NCBI GenBank assembly: GCA_903902345.1
Contig: CAIUUR010000460.1
Span: forward strand, 1-42,492
Source: an uncultured Geobacteraceae bacterium
GTDB lineage: Bacteria > Desulfobacterota > Desulfuromonadia > Geobacterales > CAIOGM01
Length of the DNA: 42,492 bases
Direction of reading: 5' to 3'
The notes under the pieces are model-generated. The model made no database searches, was not told the origin of the DNA, and saw only the letters and a program-made list of their open reading frames with translations. Below are positions 1 to 7,721 of the stretch, one piece after another. The position numbers and the translations under genes are program-made. The number at the start of each line of letters is the position of its first letter. Position 1 is the stretch's first letter.

Positions 1-558
1 GCCTTCAGCAGCATCGCCCGGTGGTCCATCTTCAATGACCCCACCTGGCGCAAGGGGGAGTACCACAAAAATCCCAAGGACGGTCTGGCGCTGGCCCGAG
101 GGATCGGCCATATCTGTTTTCTTTCCGACGAGTCCATGACCGGCAAATTCGGTCGTCGTTTCTCGGCCCGTGACGGTCAGTTCGACTTCTTCGGCCAGTT
201 TGAGGTGGAACGGTACCTCAACTACAACGGCTACAACTTCGTGGACCGTTTCGACGCCAACTCCTTCCTCTTTCTGGCCAAGGCCCTGGATCTCTACGAT
301 GTGGCCTGGGATTGCGAGTCGCTGGAAGAGGCCTTCGCCCCGGTGACTGCCCCTCTCCAGTTCTTCGCCTTCACCTCCGACTGGCTCTACCCCCCTTATC
401 AGACCGAGGAGATGGTGACGGCGCTGAAGAATGCCGGGAAGAGTGCGGAGTACCACCTCATCACCTCCGCCTACGGCCACGACGCCTTCCTGCTGGAACT
501 GGAGACCTTCACTCCTATGGTGCGAGAGTTTATCCAGCGAGCGGAAGAGCAGGTATAA
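1..558 (+). CDS. metX: homoserine O-acetyltransferase, C-terminal part (5' end outside window)
   Basis: Frame 1 is open from the first base to the TAA at 556-558, so this is the last 185 residues of a gene that begins upstream. MetX acylates homoserine at the start of methionine synthesis; it is an alpha/beta-hydrolase fold enzyme in the cytoplasm. Visible family features are the '[19 protein letters not shown]' stretch (residues 31-49 of the fragment), the KFGR segment soon after, the strand with the probable catalytic Asp (FTSDWLYPP) and the probable catalytic His in YGHDAFLLE near the C-terminus. I see no metW-like gene behind it, although metX is often followed by metW in related bacteria; a restriction-modification remnant lies there instead. 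Family assignment is firm. The acyl donor (acetyl or succinyl) cannot be settled from the fragment. Confidence 0.9.
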   Translation, partial: AFSSIARWSIFNDPTWRKGEYHKNPKDGLALARGIGHICFLSDESMTGKFGRRFSARDGQFDFFGQFEVERYLNYNGYNFVDRFDANSFLFLAKALDLYDVAWDCESLEEAFAPVTAPLQFFAFTSDWLYPPYQTEEMVTALKNAGKSAEYHLITSAYGHDAFLLELETFTPMVREFIQRAEEQV

Positions 559-773
559 CCCCGCACCGGACCATTCCGAGACCAAGTTCCTCCCCCCTCC
601 TGTGCCGAACCGCCTCTCCGTAGCAATTCACAAACATCTTTGTCCCGACGTCGTTTGTCGTTGTCCACTGCTTCTATTCAATTTGTCTTGTTGTTTGTTG
701 TGTGCTAATGTTTAGCGGTTACCTATTCGGTTGAGTCCTACGGAACCTCATCACCGCATTCAGGATATACCCC

Positions 774-1445
774 ATGCCAAAACTCTCCCTTGCCAAACTT
801 GAGCGCCATCTCTATGGCGCAGCCGACATCCTTCGCCGATCAGGGTTGGATGCCGCAACCTATAAGGATTATATCTTCGGGATGCTGTTCCTGAAGCGAA
901 GTTCCGATGTGTTCGAGGCTGCACATGACGACATTATCGACCGCAAGGTGGAACAGGGCGTCGCCAAGGAAGATGCCGAAACTCACTATGGTGAGAACCC
1001 TGACTACTATGATGAGTTTTTTGTCCCGGAACGGGCTCGTTGGTCGTATCTTCAAGCCAAGCTGAATGATGCCACGGTCACCTTCGGAAGTGTTCTGGAC
1101 ACGGCCCTGGCGGCATTGGCCGAACAGAATGAGACCCTGGAGCATGTTCTTGACCACATCAGCTTTTTAAAGGTACAGAGTAACAAGCGGGTGGTTCCCG
1201 ACGAGGCATGCAAAGATCTCGTCAGACATTTCAGCCGCTACCGGCTCCGTAACGAGGATTTCCAGTTTTCCGACTTGCTTGGCGCCGCCTATGAGTTCCT
1301 GATCAACATGTTTGCTGAGTCGGCGGGAAAAAAGGGGGGGGATTTCTACACTCCTCGTGACGTAATCCGGCTCATGGTTCGTATTCTCAAACCGCGACCG
1401 GGGTTAACGGGGTTATTGCGAGGGTCGAGTGGGAATATGAGATAG
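774..1445 (+). pseudogene. hsdM: truncated type I restriction-modification methylase subunit HsdM
   Basis: The 223-residue frame matches the N-terminal helical domain of HsdM (LERHLYGAADILRRSGLDA, DYIFGMLFLKR, LGAAYEFLINMFAESAGKKGG) and the beginning of the N6-adenine methylase domain (GGDFYTPRDVIRLMVRILKP, about residues 188-207). It then breaks off into an unrelated tail, TGLLRGSSGNMR. An intact HsdM is about 500 residues and would continue with the SAM-binding DPxCGSGG motif and the NPPF catalytic motif; both are missing. No hsdS specificity gene follows, and only a remnant of hsdR is found at 2991. The aberrant tail starts almost where the first copy of a 41-bp repeat begins, so a deletion or recombination end lies there. 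The start ATG has only a weak upstream AGGATA. The product should be inactive as a methylase. Confidence 0.88.
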
Positions 1446-1458
1446 CCGAGAAACCTTT
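1418..1458 (+). repeat. 41-bp direct repeat, left copy
   Basis: These 41 bases, starting GCGAGGGTCGAG and ending GAGAAACCTTT, recur without mismatch at 2994-3034. In the right copy they are codons 2 onward of the hsdR remnant (ARVEWEYEIAEKPF), so the left copy is a displaced piece of the hsdR 5' end fused to the broken hsdM. Sequence diverges immediately on both sides of the two copies. Confidence 0.93.
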
Positions 1459-1744
1459 TTTTCTCGTTCCCAAGTTCCAGAGTGAGAACGTAGCAGTGAA
1501 GCGTAGGTTGGGGTGAACAGGTTTATCGTGAACCCCAAAATGCCGCGTTGGGGTTCACGGTGAGGCCGTTCACCGCCAACCTACAGATGTTTAATTCCAA
1601 CATGATATAGTGGACAAGTTCCGCATCCCAGACAGATGAAAGCATTCACTATCTCGTTAAAAGGGTTCGTGCAACTCGATCTGGCACCGTTGGGAGACGC
1701 CACTGCGTGGCAAACGTGAATAGTCAGGGTGTAGGTGGCCATTT
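1446..1744. other. non-coding stretch with palindromic elements
   Basis: No convincing gene is seen between the hsdM fragment and the small ORF at 1745. The stretch contains a nested palindrome (1503-1584, listed separately). Further on there is a loosely self-complementary stretch, GATATAGTG near 1610 against CACTATCTC near 1655. Confidence 0.5.
1503..1584. repeat. nested palindromic repeat element (REP/MITE-like)
   Basis: The outer arms GTAGGTTGGGGTGAAC (1503-1518) and GTTCACCGCCAACCTAC (1568-1584) are near-perfect inverted repeats. Inside them CGTGAACCCCAA (1527-1538) and TTGGGGTTCACG (1548-1559) form a perfect 12-bp stem with a 9-base loop. It has no coding capacity. It resembles small intergenic palindromic elements that are common in bacterial genomes. 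Confidence 0.8.
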
Positions 1745-1915
1745 ATGAATCGTCAGGAATACCTCTATGTTTTGAGTGAGCGGGGACAGCTTCTGCGAAT
1801 GCTCGAAGAGATACCCGAAGAAGACATCCTCGACCGCATGAGCGTTGAAGGCCGGTTGCTGTCAGTTGAAGCTGAACTGGCAGAGATGTCGGTACGTAGC
1901 AAAGTACAGGAATAA
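1745..1915 (+). CDS. small conserved-looking protein, 56 aa, function unknown
   Basis: ATG at 1745 is preceded by AGGTGG at a spacing of about 7 bases and opens a 56-codon frame ending at TAA 1913-1915. The product (MNRQEYLYVLSERGQLLR... ending SKVQE) is acidic and helical, with regularly spaced Leu and Glu. Its pattern of 'EIPEEDILDRMSVEGRL' resembles small proteins I have seen annotated only as hypothetical, often as the first gene of a pair. Here the frame that follows (GTG 1918) is short and not recognisable, so a partner may have been lost. It lies inside the segment bounded by the 41-bp repeats. Confidence is moderate because the frame is short. Confidence 0.42.
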   Translation: MNRQEYLYVLSERGQLLRMLEEIPEEDILDRMSVEGRLLSVEAELAEMSVRSKVQE

Positions 1916-2020
1916 TTGTGATCACTCTGACCTGCGGGAATCGTCTGAAAGCCAAGGTAGAGGCTCTGGTGAGCCTAACACAAACTCATGAGCGGTGGCG
2001 CGTCACACCTGACTTAGCGT

Positions 2021-2605
2021 TTATTTTGTCAGCCACCAAACGAGGAATGATGATGCGACGCCCGTTATGAAACCGATGAATATCCCACGCCACGTATCTT
2101 TGTTAATCCATCGGAAAGTTTGGTGTTTCGCCCAATCAAATTTCTCGCCTTGGGTAAGGTACTTCTCTGAAAATTCATCCATTTTCAAGGAGGCTTCCAC
2201 CCAGGGACTGAATGCTTGTTCGAGATCTTTTTGGGATTCGCGAAGGCGCGCCTTCTTGGCAAGTTGAACGATCATGCTTCTGTCAGCGAGGAGATTGGGC
2301 AGGAAATTACCATTATCGATGAGTGAAAAGTCAATACCACTGTTGAGAAGAGATTCAACATCGCTATTGAAGTATTTTAGCTTCAGCTTGAAAGCATCGA
2401 GCATGCCTCTTTTGATGTGAGAATGCGCTTTATGTGAAGCGAGATCTTCAGTCTCTTCTCCGATGTAATACCTTTTCAGGTGATCAAAAGCGGCGTGGAT
2501 TTCAAAGAGTAGTTCGACGGGAATGGTGTTGTTACGCGCTTCTATTTCGCAGTAGAGGGGCTTGGCATACTCATCATAAAACCGATAAACTTCGTCTACT
2601 CGCAC
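2021..2605 (-). CDS. unknown tail-anchored membrane protein, 194 aa
   Basis: I do not recognise this protein. It is mostly alpha-helical and charged (MRVDEVYRFYDEYAKPLY..., then AAFDHLKRYYIGEETEDLASHKAHSH), and it ends in one hydrophobic segment, about residues 174-192 (IFIGFITGVASSFLVWWL), followed by TK. This predicts a cytoplasmic domain anchored by its C-terminus. Its start overlaps the end of the upstream gene by 10 bases, so the two are probably translated together. Base composition is clearly more AT-rich than the surrounding chromosome, which suggests acquisition by transfer. Its place inside a restriction-modification remnant would suit an immunity or toxin-type gene, but nothing in the sequence proves such a role. 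Confidence 0.7.
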   Translation of the reverse strand: MRVDEVYRFYDEYAKPLYCEIEARNNTIPVELLFEIHAAFDHLKRYYIGEETEDLASHKAHSHIKRGMLDAFKLKLKYFNSDVESLLNSGIDFSLIDNGNFLPNLLADRSMIVQLAKKARLRESQKDLEQAFSPWVEASLKMDEFSEKYLTQGEKFDWAKHQTFRWINKDTWRGIFIGFITGVASSFLVWWLTK

Positions 2606-2841
2606 ACTCGTCCCAAAATAGTATCGATATCGGCATTTATCTCTTGCGAACTTGCGAGGCCGTCACGTAAGACGCCACCACGACCAATAATTGGGTGTTC
2701 ACTGTTGATTTGAAACGGCTTAAGCGTCCGTTTCGTGAGGTACTCACGGTACTCCTCAGGCGACTTTGTTCGTAACTCTGATGCAGAGAGTCCTGTTTTT
2801 TTCTCGATGTTACCAAGGAGTCTTTGAAACAATGCCGTCAT
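2596..2841 (-). CDS. unknown small protein, 81 aa, first gene of a two-gene module
   Basis: The frame is open from a GTG at 2922, but the ATG at 2841 is the better start. It has GGGAGG seven bases upstream and opens with MTALFQRLLGNIEKKTGLSA. The product is a short soluble protein with a charged helical core (SASELRTKSPEEYREYLTKR) and a Gly-rich turn (IIGRGGVLRDGLASS). I do not recognise the family. A good promoter lies upstream (2941-2968), and the stop codon region overlaps the start of the 194-residue membrane protein gene, giving a compact bicistron. Codon use and AT content differ from the flanking housekeeping genes. A role as regulator or partner of the downstream membrane protein is only a guess. 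Confidence 0.6.
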   Translation of the reverse strand: MTALFQRLLGNIEKKTGLSASELRTKSPEEYREYLTKRTLKPFQINSEHPIIGRGGVLRDGLASSQEINADIDTILGRVCE

Positions 2842-2940
2842 AACCATGCCTCCCAGCCCTTTTTCAATACCCACTGGTGGTGGCTCAAAAGAAAAACCTC
2901 CGCCACTTAAAGAAGTCAACACCGGTGTTGAATTTTTTAA

Positions 2941-2968
2941 AATATAAGCTTGTCAGTTGAATTGTCAA
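2941..2968 (-). promoter_or_regulatory. sigma70-type promoter for the minus-strand pair
   Basis: On the minus strand TTGACA (2963-2968) is followed after 16 bases by TATATT (2941-2946); TATTTT two bases further on would give an 18-base spacer. Transcription would begin near 2934, upstream of the ATG at 2841. Confidence 0.65.
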
Positions 2969-2990
2969 TAAATTTTTAAAGGGGCACGTC

Positions 2991-3356
2991 ATGGCGAGGG
3001 TCGAGTGGGAATATGAGATAGCCGAGAAACCTTTCTGCCTGCAGCTCAAGGGAATGGGGTGAGAGTGGCTGGAAGGGGATAAGGATGTTCCTGAGCTCAC
3101 GGAGAGAGTATCTTTTCGCGAGGTGTTACTCAAGGGACGTCTGGCTGCGGCGTTGACCCGGATCAACTTGAGGGATGGTGTGCCGTGGCTGGATGAAAGC
3201 CGAACGGCTAAGGCTATTCGCGACGTGGAACAGGCAGCCGGACACCGGCTGATGGAGATCAACCAAGCCGCAACGGAACTGCTCCTCAAGGGGACCGTGG
3301 CCGACAACAGCCGGTGCGATTCATTGATTACGAAACCCCCGCCAACACCTCAGTAA
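2991..3356 (+). pseudogene. hsdR: remnant of type I restriction subunit HsdR (N-terminal end)
   Basis: ATG at 2991 opens MARVEWEYEIAEKPFCLQLK, the typical beginning of an HsdR subunit. An in-frame TGA stands at 3060-3062, where the family would have a Trp codon. The same frame then continues (EWLEGDKDVPELTERVSF, then KGRLAAALTRINLRDGVPWL) to about 3305. After 'LLLKGTVAD' the homology shifts to another frame (VRFIDYETPAN, from the GTG at 3314) and ends near 3350. Intact HsdR is about 800-1000 residues with nuclease and helicase domains; all of these are absent. Three lesions are therefore visible: a nonsense codon, a small deletion with frameshift, and loss of everything after about residue 120. 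With the broken hsdM this marks a dead restriction system. Confidence 0.85.
2994..3034 (+). repeat. 41-bp direct repeat, right copy
   Basis: This is the right partner of 1418-1458, identical over 41 bases. Here the repeat is in its native context as codons 2-15 of the hsdR remnant. The segment between the two copies is about 1.5 kb and holds the 56-aa ORF and the minus-strand gene pair. Confidence 0.93.
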
Positions 3357-3464
3357 GGCGAGAGATCTGTTCTGGTGCGGGGTAATGACTGGGGGGTGAT
3401 CTCCCAGCGGCATTAGAGGTCATAAGGAAATGAATATGAGATTAATGAATGGTACGGCGCCACC

Positions 3465-4379
3465 ATGAGTATGGCGCGCAAGCCTCTGGACCAGACCGGC
3501 ATGGCCGTCATGCTCCTCCTCTGCATCGTCCTGGGACTTCACCAGGTTGCCCTCAAGGGAGCGGCCCCCTACATCGCCCCGGTGCTGCAGATCGCGCTTC
3601 GCTCCGGAATCAGCGCCTGCCTCATCGGCCTGGTCATCCTCCGGCGTCGGGAAGGTTTTTCCCTGCGAGACGGGACTCTCCGTCCCGGACTGCTCCTGGG
3701 AGTTCTCTTTTCCTTGGAGTTTTTCTTCGTGGCCCAGGGGCTCCGCTACACCACTGCTGCCCACATGTCGGTCTTTCTCTACACTGCTCCGCTCTTTACC
3801 GCCCTGGCCCTGCACCGTCTGCTCCCCGCGGAGCGGCTTCAGCGCCACCAGTGGATCGGTATCGTTCTCGCGTTCAGTGGAATTGTTGCTGCCTTTGCGG
3901 GGGGCTTTTTTGCAACGGACGTCAACCTCCGGATCGTGCGGGGGGACCTGCTGGGGATTCTTGCCGGAGCTGCCTGGGCCGCCACGACGGTGGTTGTTCG
4001 CTGCAGCAACATGGCGGAGGCGCCGGCCACCAAGACGCTGTTGTACCAACTGGTCACCGCCTTCGTGCTGTTGCTGGCGGTGGCCTTCCTCACCGGGCAG
4101 GCGCGGCCGACCATGGTTCCCCTTGCCTGGGGAAGCGTGCTGTTTCAGGCGACCGTGATCACCTTTGCCGCCTACCTCGCCTGGTTCTCTCTCCTTCGCC
4201 GCTACAACGCCTCGCAACTCTCCGCGTTCATGTTTCTGAGCCCTCTCTTCGGCGTCTCCTTCGGCGTACTCCTGCTCCACGAAACCATCGACTGGTTCTT
4301 CGGTCTGGGGACCATTCTCGTTCTCTCGGGGATTACTCTGGTGGGGAGAGTTCGCCCTCCGCTCCGCCGCGGGAGATGA
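3465..4379 (+). CDS. DMT-superfamily permease (EamA domains)
   Basis: The 304-residue product is an inner-membrane protein with about ten hydrophobic segments arranged as two EamA repeats (about residues 12-140 and 160-295). Examples of segments are MAVMLLLCIVLGLHQVALKG, LLLGVLFSLEFFFVAQGL and LLGILAGAAWAATTVVV. The ending LGTILVLSGITLVGR is typical of the family. These permeases move small metabolites such as amino acids, nucleotide sugars or drugs by secondary transport, but the substrate cannot be inferred. I chose the ATG at 3465; the methionine at 3471 is an alternative, and neither has a strong Shine-Dalgarno sequence. The stop codon lies inside a 16-bp tandem repeat that continues downstream. 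Confidence 0.87.
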   Translation: MSMARKPLDQTGMAVMLLLCIVLGLHQVALKGAAPYIAPVLQIALRSGISACLIGLVILRRREGFSLRDGTLRPGLLLGVLFSLEFFFVAQGLRYTTAAHMSVFLYTAPLFTALALHRLLPAERLQRHQWIGIVLAFSGIVAAFAGGFFATDVNLRIVRGDLLGILAGAAWAATTVVVRCSNMAEAPATKTLLYQLVTAFVLLLAVAFLTGQARPTMVPLAWGSVLFQATVITFAAYLAWFSLLRRYNASQLSAFMFLSPLFGVSFGVLLLHETIDWFFGLGTILVLSGITLVGRVRPPLRRGR

Positions 4380-4416
4380 GGAAGGTGGGTGATGAGGAGG
4401 GTGGGTGATGAGGAGG
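4375..4416 (+). repeat. 16-bp tandem repeat over a stop codon
   Basis: Two full units (GATGAGGAAGGTGGGT at 4375, GATGAGGAGGGTGGGT at 4391) and a partial third unit (from 4407) run in tandem. The first unit contains the TGA of the permease gene at 4377-4379. Confidence 0.85.
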
Positions 4417-4490
4417 AGTTGACGGCAGTGTCTGTTTAATGGTAGTATGGGCGCCGTTTGAAGCCACTTTTACCTCAGTAAGGAGTAACG

Positions 4491-4922
4491 ATGAAGCGAC
4501 TTATCATTGCAGCGGTTGCCACCATGCTTGCGGTTCCGGCACTGTCCGGAGCAGACGACGCCATCAACAAGGCCGCCAAGGAAAAAGGGGCCGTGAAAAC
4601 CTCCTCCGGAATGGTATACCACTCCCTGAGGGATGGTTCGGGAAAATCCCCCACGGCTGCCAGCACCGTAGAAGTAAACTATCGCGGTACCCTGACCAAC
4701 GGCAAGGAGTTCGACAGCTCCTACAAGCGGAAGCAGTCCATCAGCTTTCCCCTTTCCGGAGTCATTCCCTGCTGGACCGAAGGGGTGCAGAAGATGAAGG
4801 TTGGTGGCAAGGCCAAGCTGGTTTGTCCCCCTGAGCTGGCCTACGGTTCCGCCGGAGCGGGGAGTGATGTCCCCCCCAATGCGACGCTCATCTTTGAAGT
4901 GGAACTCCTCGCCATCAAATAG
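4491..4922 (+). CDS. FKBP-type peptidyl-prolyl cis-trans isomerase, exported
   Basis: This 143-residue protein starts with a cleavable signal peptide (MKRLIIAAVATMLAVPALSGAD), so it probably works in the periplasm. A short helical linker leads into an FKBP domain. Family features seen are VEVNYRGTLTNGKEFDSSY, FPLSGVIPCWTEGVQKMKVG, KLVCPPELAYG and the final strand ATLIFEVELLAI. FKBPs speed the cis-trans change of Xaa-Pro bonds during folding. The protein resembles a short Mip/FkpA type with a reduced dimerisation arm. The start is set by TAAGGAG seven bases before ATG 4491. It appears to be a single-gene unit; a palindromic element separates it from the convergent glgA. Confidence 0.92.
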   Translation: MKRLIIAAVATMLAVPALSGADDAINKAAKEKGAVKTSSGMVYHSLRDGSGKSPTAASTVEVNYRGTLTNGKEFDSSYKRKQSISFPLSGVIPCWTEGVQKMKVGGKAKLVCPPELAYGSAGAGSDVPPNATLIFEVELLAIK

Positions 4923-4941
4923 TCTCTACATGTAAACCTTT

Positions 4942-5128
4942 AAAACGGAGTCCACCACAGAGACACGGAGACACGGAGACACGGAGAAAAAACTCTACTG
5001 AAATAACAGATAGCCATAGTTTCGCATGCAGTACGTTACTGTCAGCTTTTTGGTTGAGAATAATAAAATCTGTTTTTCTCTGTGATTTCCTCCGTGTCTC
5101 TGTGTCTCCGTGGTTGAACTGCCGTTTT
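4942..5128. repeat. MITE-like inverted-repeat element, copy 1
   Basis: About 187 bases are bounded by inverted ends (AAAACGGAGTCCACCA at 4942 against TGGTTGAACTGCCGTTTT ending at 5128). Long subterminal arms are built from the motif GAGACACGGAGACACGGAG on the left and CTCCGTGTCTCTGTGTCTCC on the right. The core has no coding capacity. The ends match those of the element at 12869-13052. It occupies the gap between the convergent FKBP and glgA genes. Confidence 0.82.
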
Positions 5129-5142
5129 CAGGGTTATAGACT

Positions 5143-6651
5143 TCATTCCGGGAACCGCTTGTTGAACTCTTCCCACCCCAACTTTTTTTCCACAGCCCAA
5201 TAATACAACTCCTCGTACCTCTCTGCGGCCTTTTCCCAGGTGAAGCGCCGGGCCATGCCGCTTTTGATCAGGGCCGCTATTCCCGGTTTGTTCTGATACC
5301 AACTCCAGACGGCCCAGCCGACCGTGTCCACCAGAGCGTCGGGGGTCAGCGCCCGGAACTTGAAACCGGTGCCGGTGAGGGTTCGCTCGTCGAAATTTTC
5401 AACACTATCGTTGAGTCCCCCCACGGCCCGGACCACGGGAATTGTCCCGTAACGGAGGCTGTACATCTGGTTGAGGCCGCAAGGTTCGAAGGCCGATGGC
5501 ATGAGAAAGAAGTCGCTTCCCGCTTCGATAAGGTGGGCCAGCGGGTTGGAAAAACCGATGTGGCAGCGGAATTTATCCGGGTAGCGCGCCGCAATGTCGC
5601 TGAAGTAAAAATGTGTCCATGGTTCGCCGCTCCCCAAAAGGACGATCTGGAGGTCGAGTTCGAGAATCCGGTGGATGGCAGCGGCCAGGACGTTTATCCC
5701 TTTCTGGTTGACGAGGCGGGAAACTATCCCGAAAACCGGTGTGTCGCTTCGTTTCGGCAGGCCGAAGCGGCGTTGCAGTTCCTGCTTGCAGACCCCCTTC
5801 CCGGAAAGGTCAACTGACGAGTAATGGGCAGGGATGAAGGGGTCGCTACCCGGGTCCCACTCGGCGTAATCCACTCCGTTGAGTATTCCCACCAGGTCTC
5901 CGACCCGTTCCCGGATGACCCCCTCCAGTCCCCAGCCGAACTCGGGGGTCTGGATCTCCCGGCTGTACCCCTCACTCACCGTGGAGATTTTGGTGGCGTG
6001 CTGTATCCCCCCCTTGAGAAGGTTTGTCTGGTTATCTTTTTCCAGCTCCAGATGGGTAAAGTGTTCCCAGCCGATCCCCAGTACGTCCATGAGTCCCGGA
6101 TAGAAATTCCCCTGATGTTGCAGGTTGTGCAGGGATAGTACCGATGCCGCATCCCCCACGTAGGGATCGTGGCGATAGAGGGTATTCATGAATATGGGGA
6201 CGGCTGCCGTGTGCCAGTCGTGGGCATGGATGAGGTCCGGCGTAAAGTCCAGCATTCTGCAGAGTTCCAGAGTCGCTCGGGCAAGGAAGACAAACCGGTT
6301 GTCGTTATCTCTGAACCCTTCATTGTCCGAGCCGTAGACACCGGCCCGGCCATAGAACGATTCATGCTCCAGGAAATAGACGGGGACGCCGGAGTCGGGA
6401 AGAACCCCCTCGTAAACGGAACAGTACATATCACCGATGATCCCCATGGGGACGACGAGGGTGCCGGGGAGTGGTTTCAGGTTATGGAGATCCCGGTCGA
6501 TGGCGTAGTAGCGGGGGAGGACAATCCGGACATCATGTCCTCGTGTCTTCAGTGCCCGGGGAAGGGAGCCGGCCACATCTCCCAGTCCCCCTTCCTTCAC
6601 AAAGGGAGCTGCTTCTGATACGGAAAAGAGGATGGATAGTTTTCGTTTCAT
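5143..6651 (-). CDS. glgA: glycogen synthase (ADP-glucose type)
   Basis: This 502-residue GT5 glycosyltransferase adds glucose from ADP-glucose to growing alpha-1,4-glucan in the cytoplasm. The N-terminal ADP-glucose-binding loop appears as KEGGLGDVAGSLP (residues 19-31; many homologues have KTGGL here). HAHDWHTAAVPIF and SLHNLQHQG follow, and the C-terminal GT-B half carries GIVSRLVNQKG and the donor-site segment PSAFEPCGLNQMYSLRYG with the conserved Glu and Gly residues. Length is normal for bacterial GlgA. The start ATG follows AAGGTCTCTCC. No other glycogen gene is next to it in the window. The gene diverges from the Tim44-like gene on the other strand. Confidence 0.95.
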   Translation of the reverse strand: MKRKLSILFSVSEAAPFVKEGGLGDVAGSLPRALKTRGHDVRIVLPRYYAIDRDLHNLKPLPGTLVVPMGIIGDMYCSVYEGVLPDSGVPVYFLEHESFYGRAGVYGSDNEGFRDNDNRFVFLARATLELCRMLDFTPDLIHAHDWHTAAVPIFMNTLYRHDPYVGDAASVLSLHNLQHQGNFYPGLMDVLGIGWEHFTHLELEKDNQTNLLKGGIQHATKISTVSEGYSREIQTPEFGWGLEGVIRERVGDLVGILNGVDYAEWDPGSDPFIPAHYSSVDLSGKGVCKQELQRRFGLPKRSDTPVFGIVSRLVNQKGINVLAAAIHRILELDLQIVLLGSGEPWTHFYFSDIAARYPDKFRCHIGFSNPLAHLIEAGSDFFLMPSAFEPCGLNQMYSLRYGTIPVVRAVGGLNDSVENFDERTLTGTGFKFRALTPDALVDTVGWAVWSWYQNKPGIAALIKSGMARRFTWEKAAERYEELYYWAVEKKLGWEEFNKRFPE

Positions 6652-6686
6652 GGAGAGACCTTATCCTATATTACGTTGAAAGTCAC

Positions 6687-6715
6687 TTGACATTGTACGC
6701 GATGCTCCCCATATT
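6687..6715 (+). promoter_or_regulatory. sigma70-type promoter ahead of the Tim44-like gene
   Basis: TTGACA (6687-6692) is followed by a 17-base spacer and CATATT (6710-6715). The gene start is about 40 bases downstream, behind a strong AGGAGG. Confidence 0.5.
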
Positions 6716-6763
6716 GAAAGGGTTTCCTACGAACTCTTACCTATCACGCACTCAGGAGGAATC

Positions 6764-7711
6764 ATGAGCGGAAAATTATTCAGAATGTTGACCCTGGTCG
6801 CACTTATTGCCGGTATGACAGCCGTCATCGGCGCGAGTCAGGCGGAGGCCCGGGCCGGCGGCGGAAGATCCATGGGGAGCAGGGGGACCCGCAGCTACTC
6901 TCCTCCGGGGCAATCGTACTCTCAGCCGTATCGCCCCGCCGCCCCCACGTACCAGCCTTCTCCCTCGACGCAGCCGCGATCGGGCGGCTTTCTCCGGAGC
7001 ATGGCCGGCGGGATGGTGGGCGGTATGCTGGGGGGGATGCTCTTCAGGGGACTCGGTTTTGGAGGGGGCGGAATGGGCGGCATGGGCGGAGGTGGTATCG
7101 GTCTGTTCGAGATCATCCTCCTGGCCGGTATCGGTTACCTGATTTACCGTTTTGTCAAGAGTCGGCGTGAAGAGGCGCCCACCGCCAGCTACCGGGATAT
7201 ATCCCCCGTTTCCTATTCTCCCCCCGCGTATCCGGCAATTGCTCCAACGCCCGATCCGGCGGCGGACCTGGACCAGGGTCTGTCTCATCTTCGGCAGATG
7301 GATCCGGCCTTCGACGAAGAGCGATTCTGTGATAACGCCATGGATATCTTCTTCAAGATCCAGGGTGCCTGGATGAATCGCGATCTGGCTCCGGTGAGCG
7401 GACTTCTTGCCGATGAGATGAAGCGGACGCTCCAGGGTGATGTGGAGCAGCTCCTCCGGGAGAAGCGGGTCAACAAGCTGGACAATATCGCTGTGCGTAA
7501 TGTGGAAATTGTCGAGGCCTGGCAGGAAAGCGGTGAGGACTACCTCATGGTGCTGATTACCGCCAACCTCCTGGATTACACCACTGACGACGCCACCGGA
7601 CAGGTGGTGGCGGGAAGCAAAACCGATCCGGTCAAGTTTCAGGAGTTCTGGACCTTCCGCCGTTCCGTCGGCCCCAACCCCTGGCGGCTTACGGCCATCG
7701 ACCAGAAATAG
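6764..7711 (+). CDS. Tim44-like domain membrane protein
   Basis: This 315-residue protein begins with a hydrophobic leader (about residues 7-28). A low-complexity Ser/Pro/Tyr/Gln region follows, then a Gly/Met-rich stretch (GGMVGGMLGGMLFRGLGFGG) and a transmembrane segment, FEIILLAGIGYLIYRFV. The C-terminal part (about residues 165-315) fits the Tim44-like fold of the mitochondrial import motor family: MDPAFDEERFCDNAMDIFFKIQ, then AWMNRDLAPVSGLLADEM and a final strand, FWTFRRSVGPNPWRLTAIDQ. In bacteria these proteins are membrane-associated and their role is not settled. AGGAGG upstream fixes the ATG at 6764. It is transcribed alone and followed by a hairpin. Confidence 0.88.
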   Translation: MSGKLFRMLTLVALIAGMTAVIGASQAEARAGGGRSMGSRGTRSYSPPGQSYSQPYRPAAPTYQPSPSTQPRSGGFLRSMAGGMVGGMLGGMLFRGLGFGGGGMGGMGGGGIGLFEIILLAGIGYLIYRFVKSRREEAPTASYRDISPVSYSPPAYPAIAPTPDPAADLDQGLSHLRQMDPAFDEERFCDNAMDIFFKIQGAWMNRDLAPVSGLLADEMKRTLQGDVEQLLREKRVNKLDNIAVRNVEIVEAWQESGEDYLMVLITANLLDYTTDDATGQVVAGSKTDPVKFQEFWTFRRSVGPNPWRLTAIDQK

Positions 7712-7721
7712 TCATTCTTAG

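Noticed and set aside
1918-2070. GTG-started 50-codon frame directly after the 56-aa ORF
   Set aside because: It shows no family resemblance and runs into the 3' end of the convergent gene; it may be a fusion remnant.
5346-6618. Several plus-strand ORFs across glgA (for example 5533, 6169)
   Set aside because: They are antisense shadows of glgA, without ribosome sites or recognisable domains.
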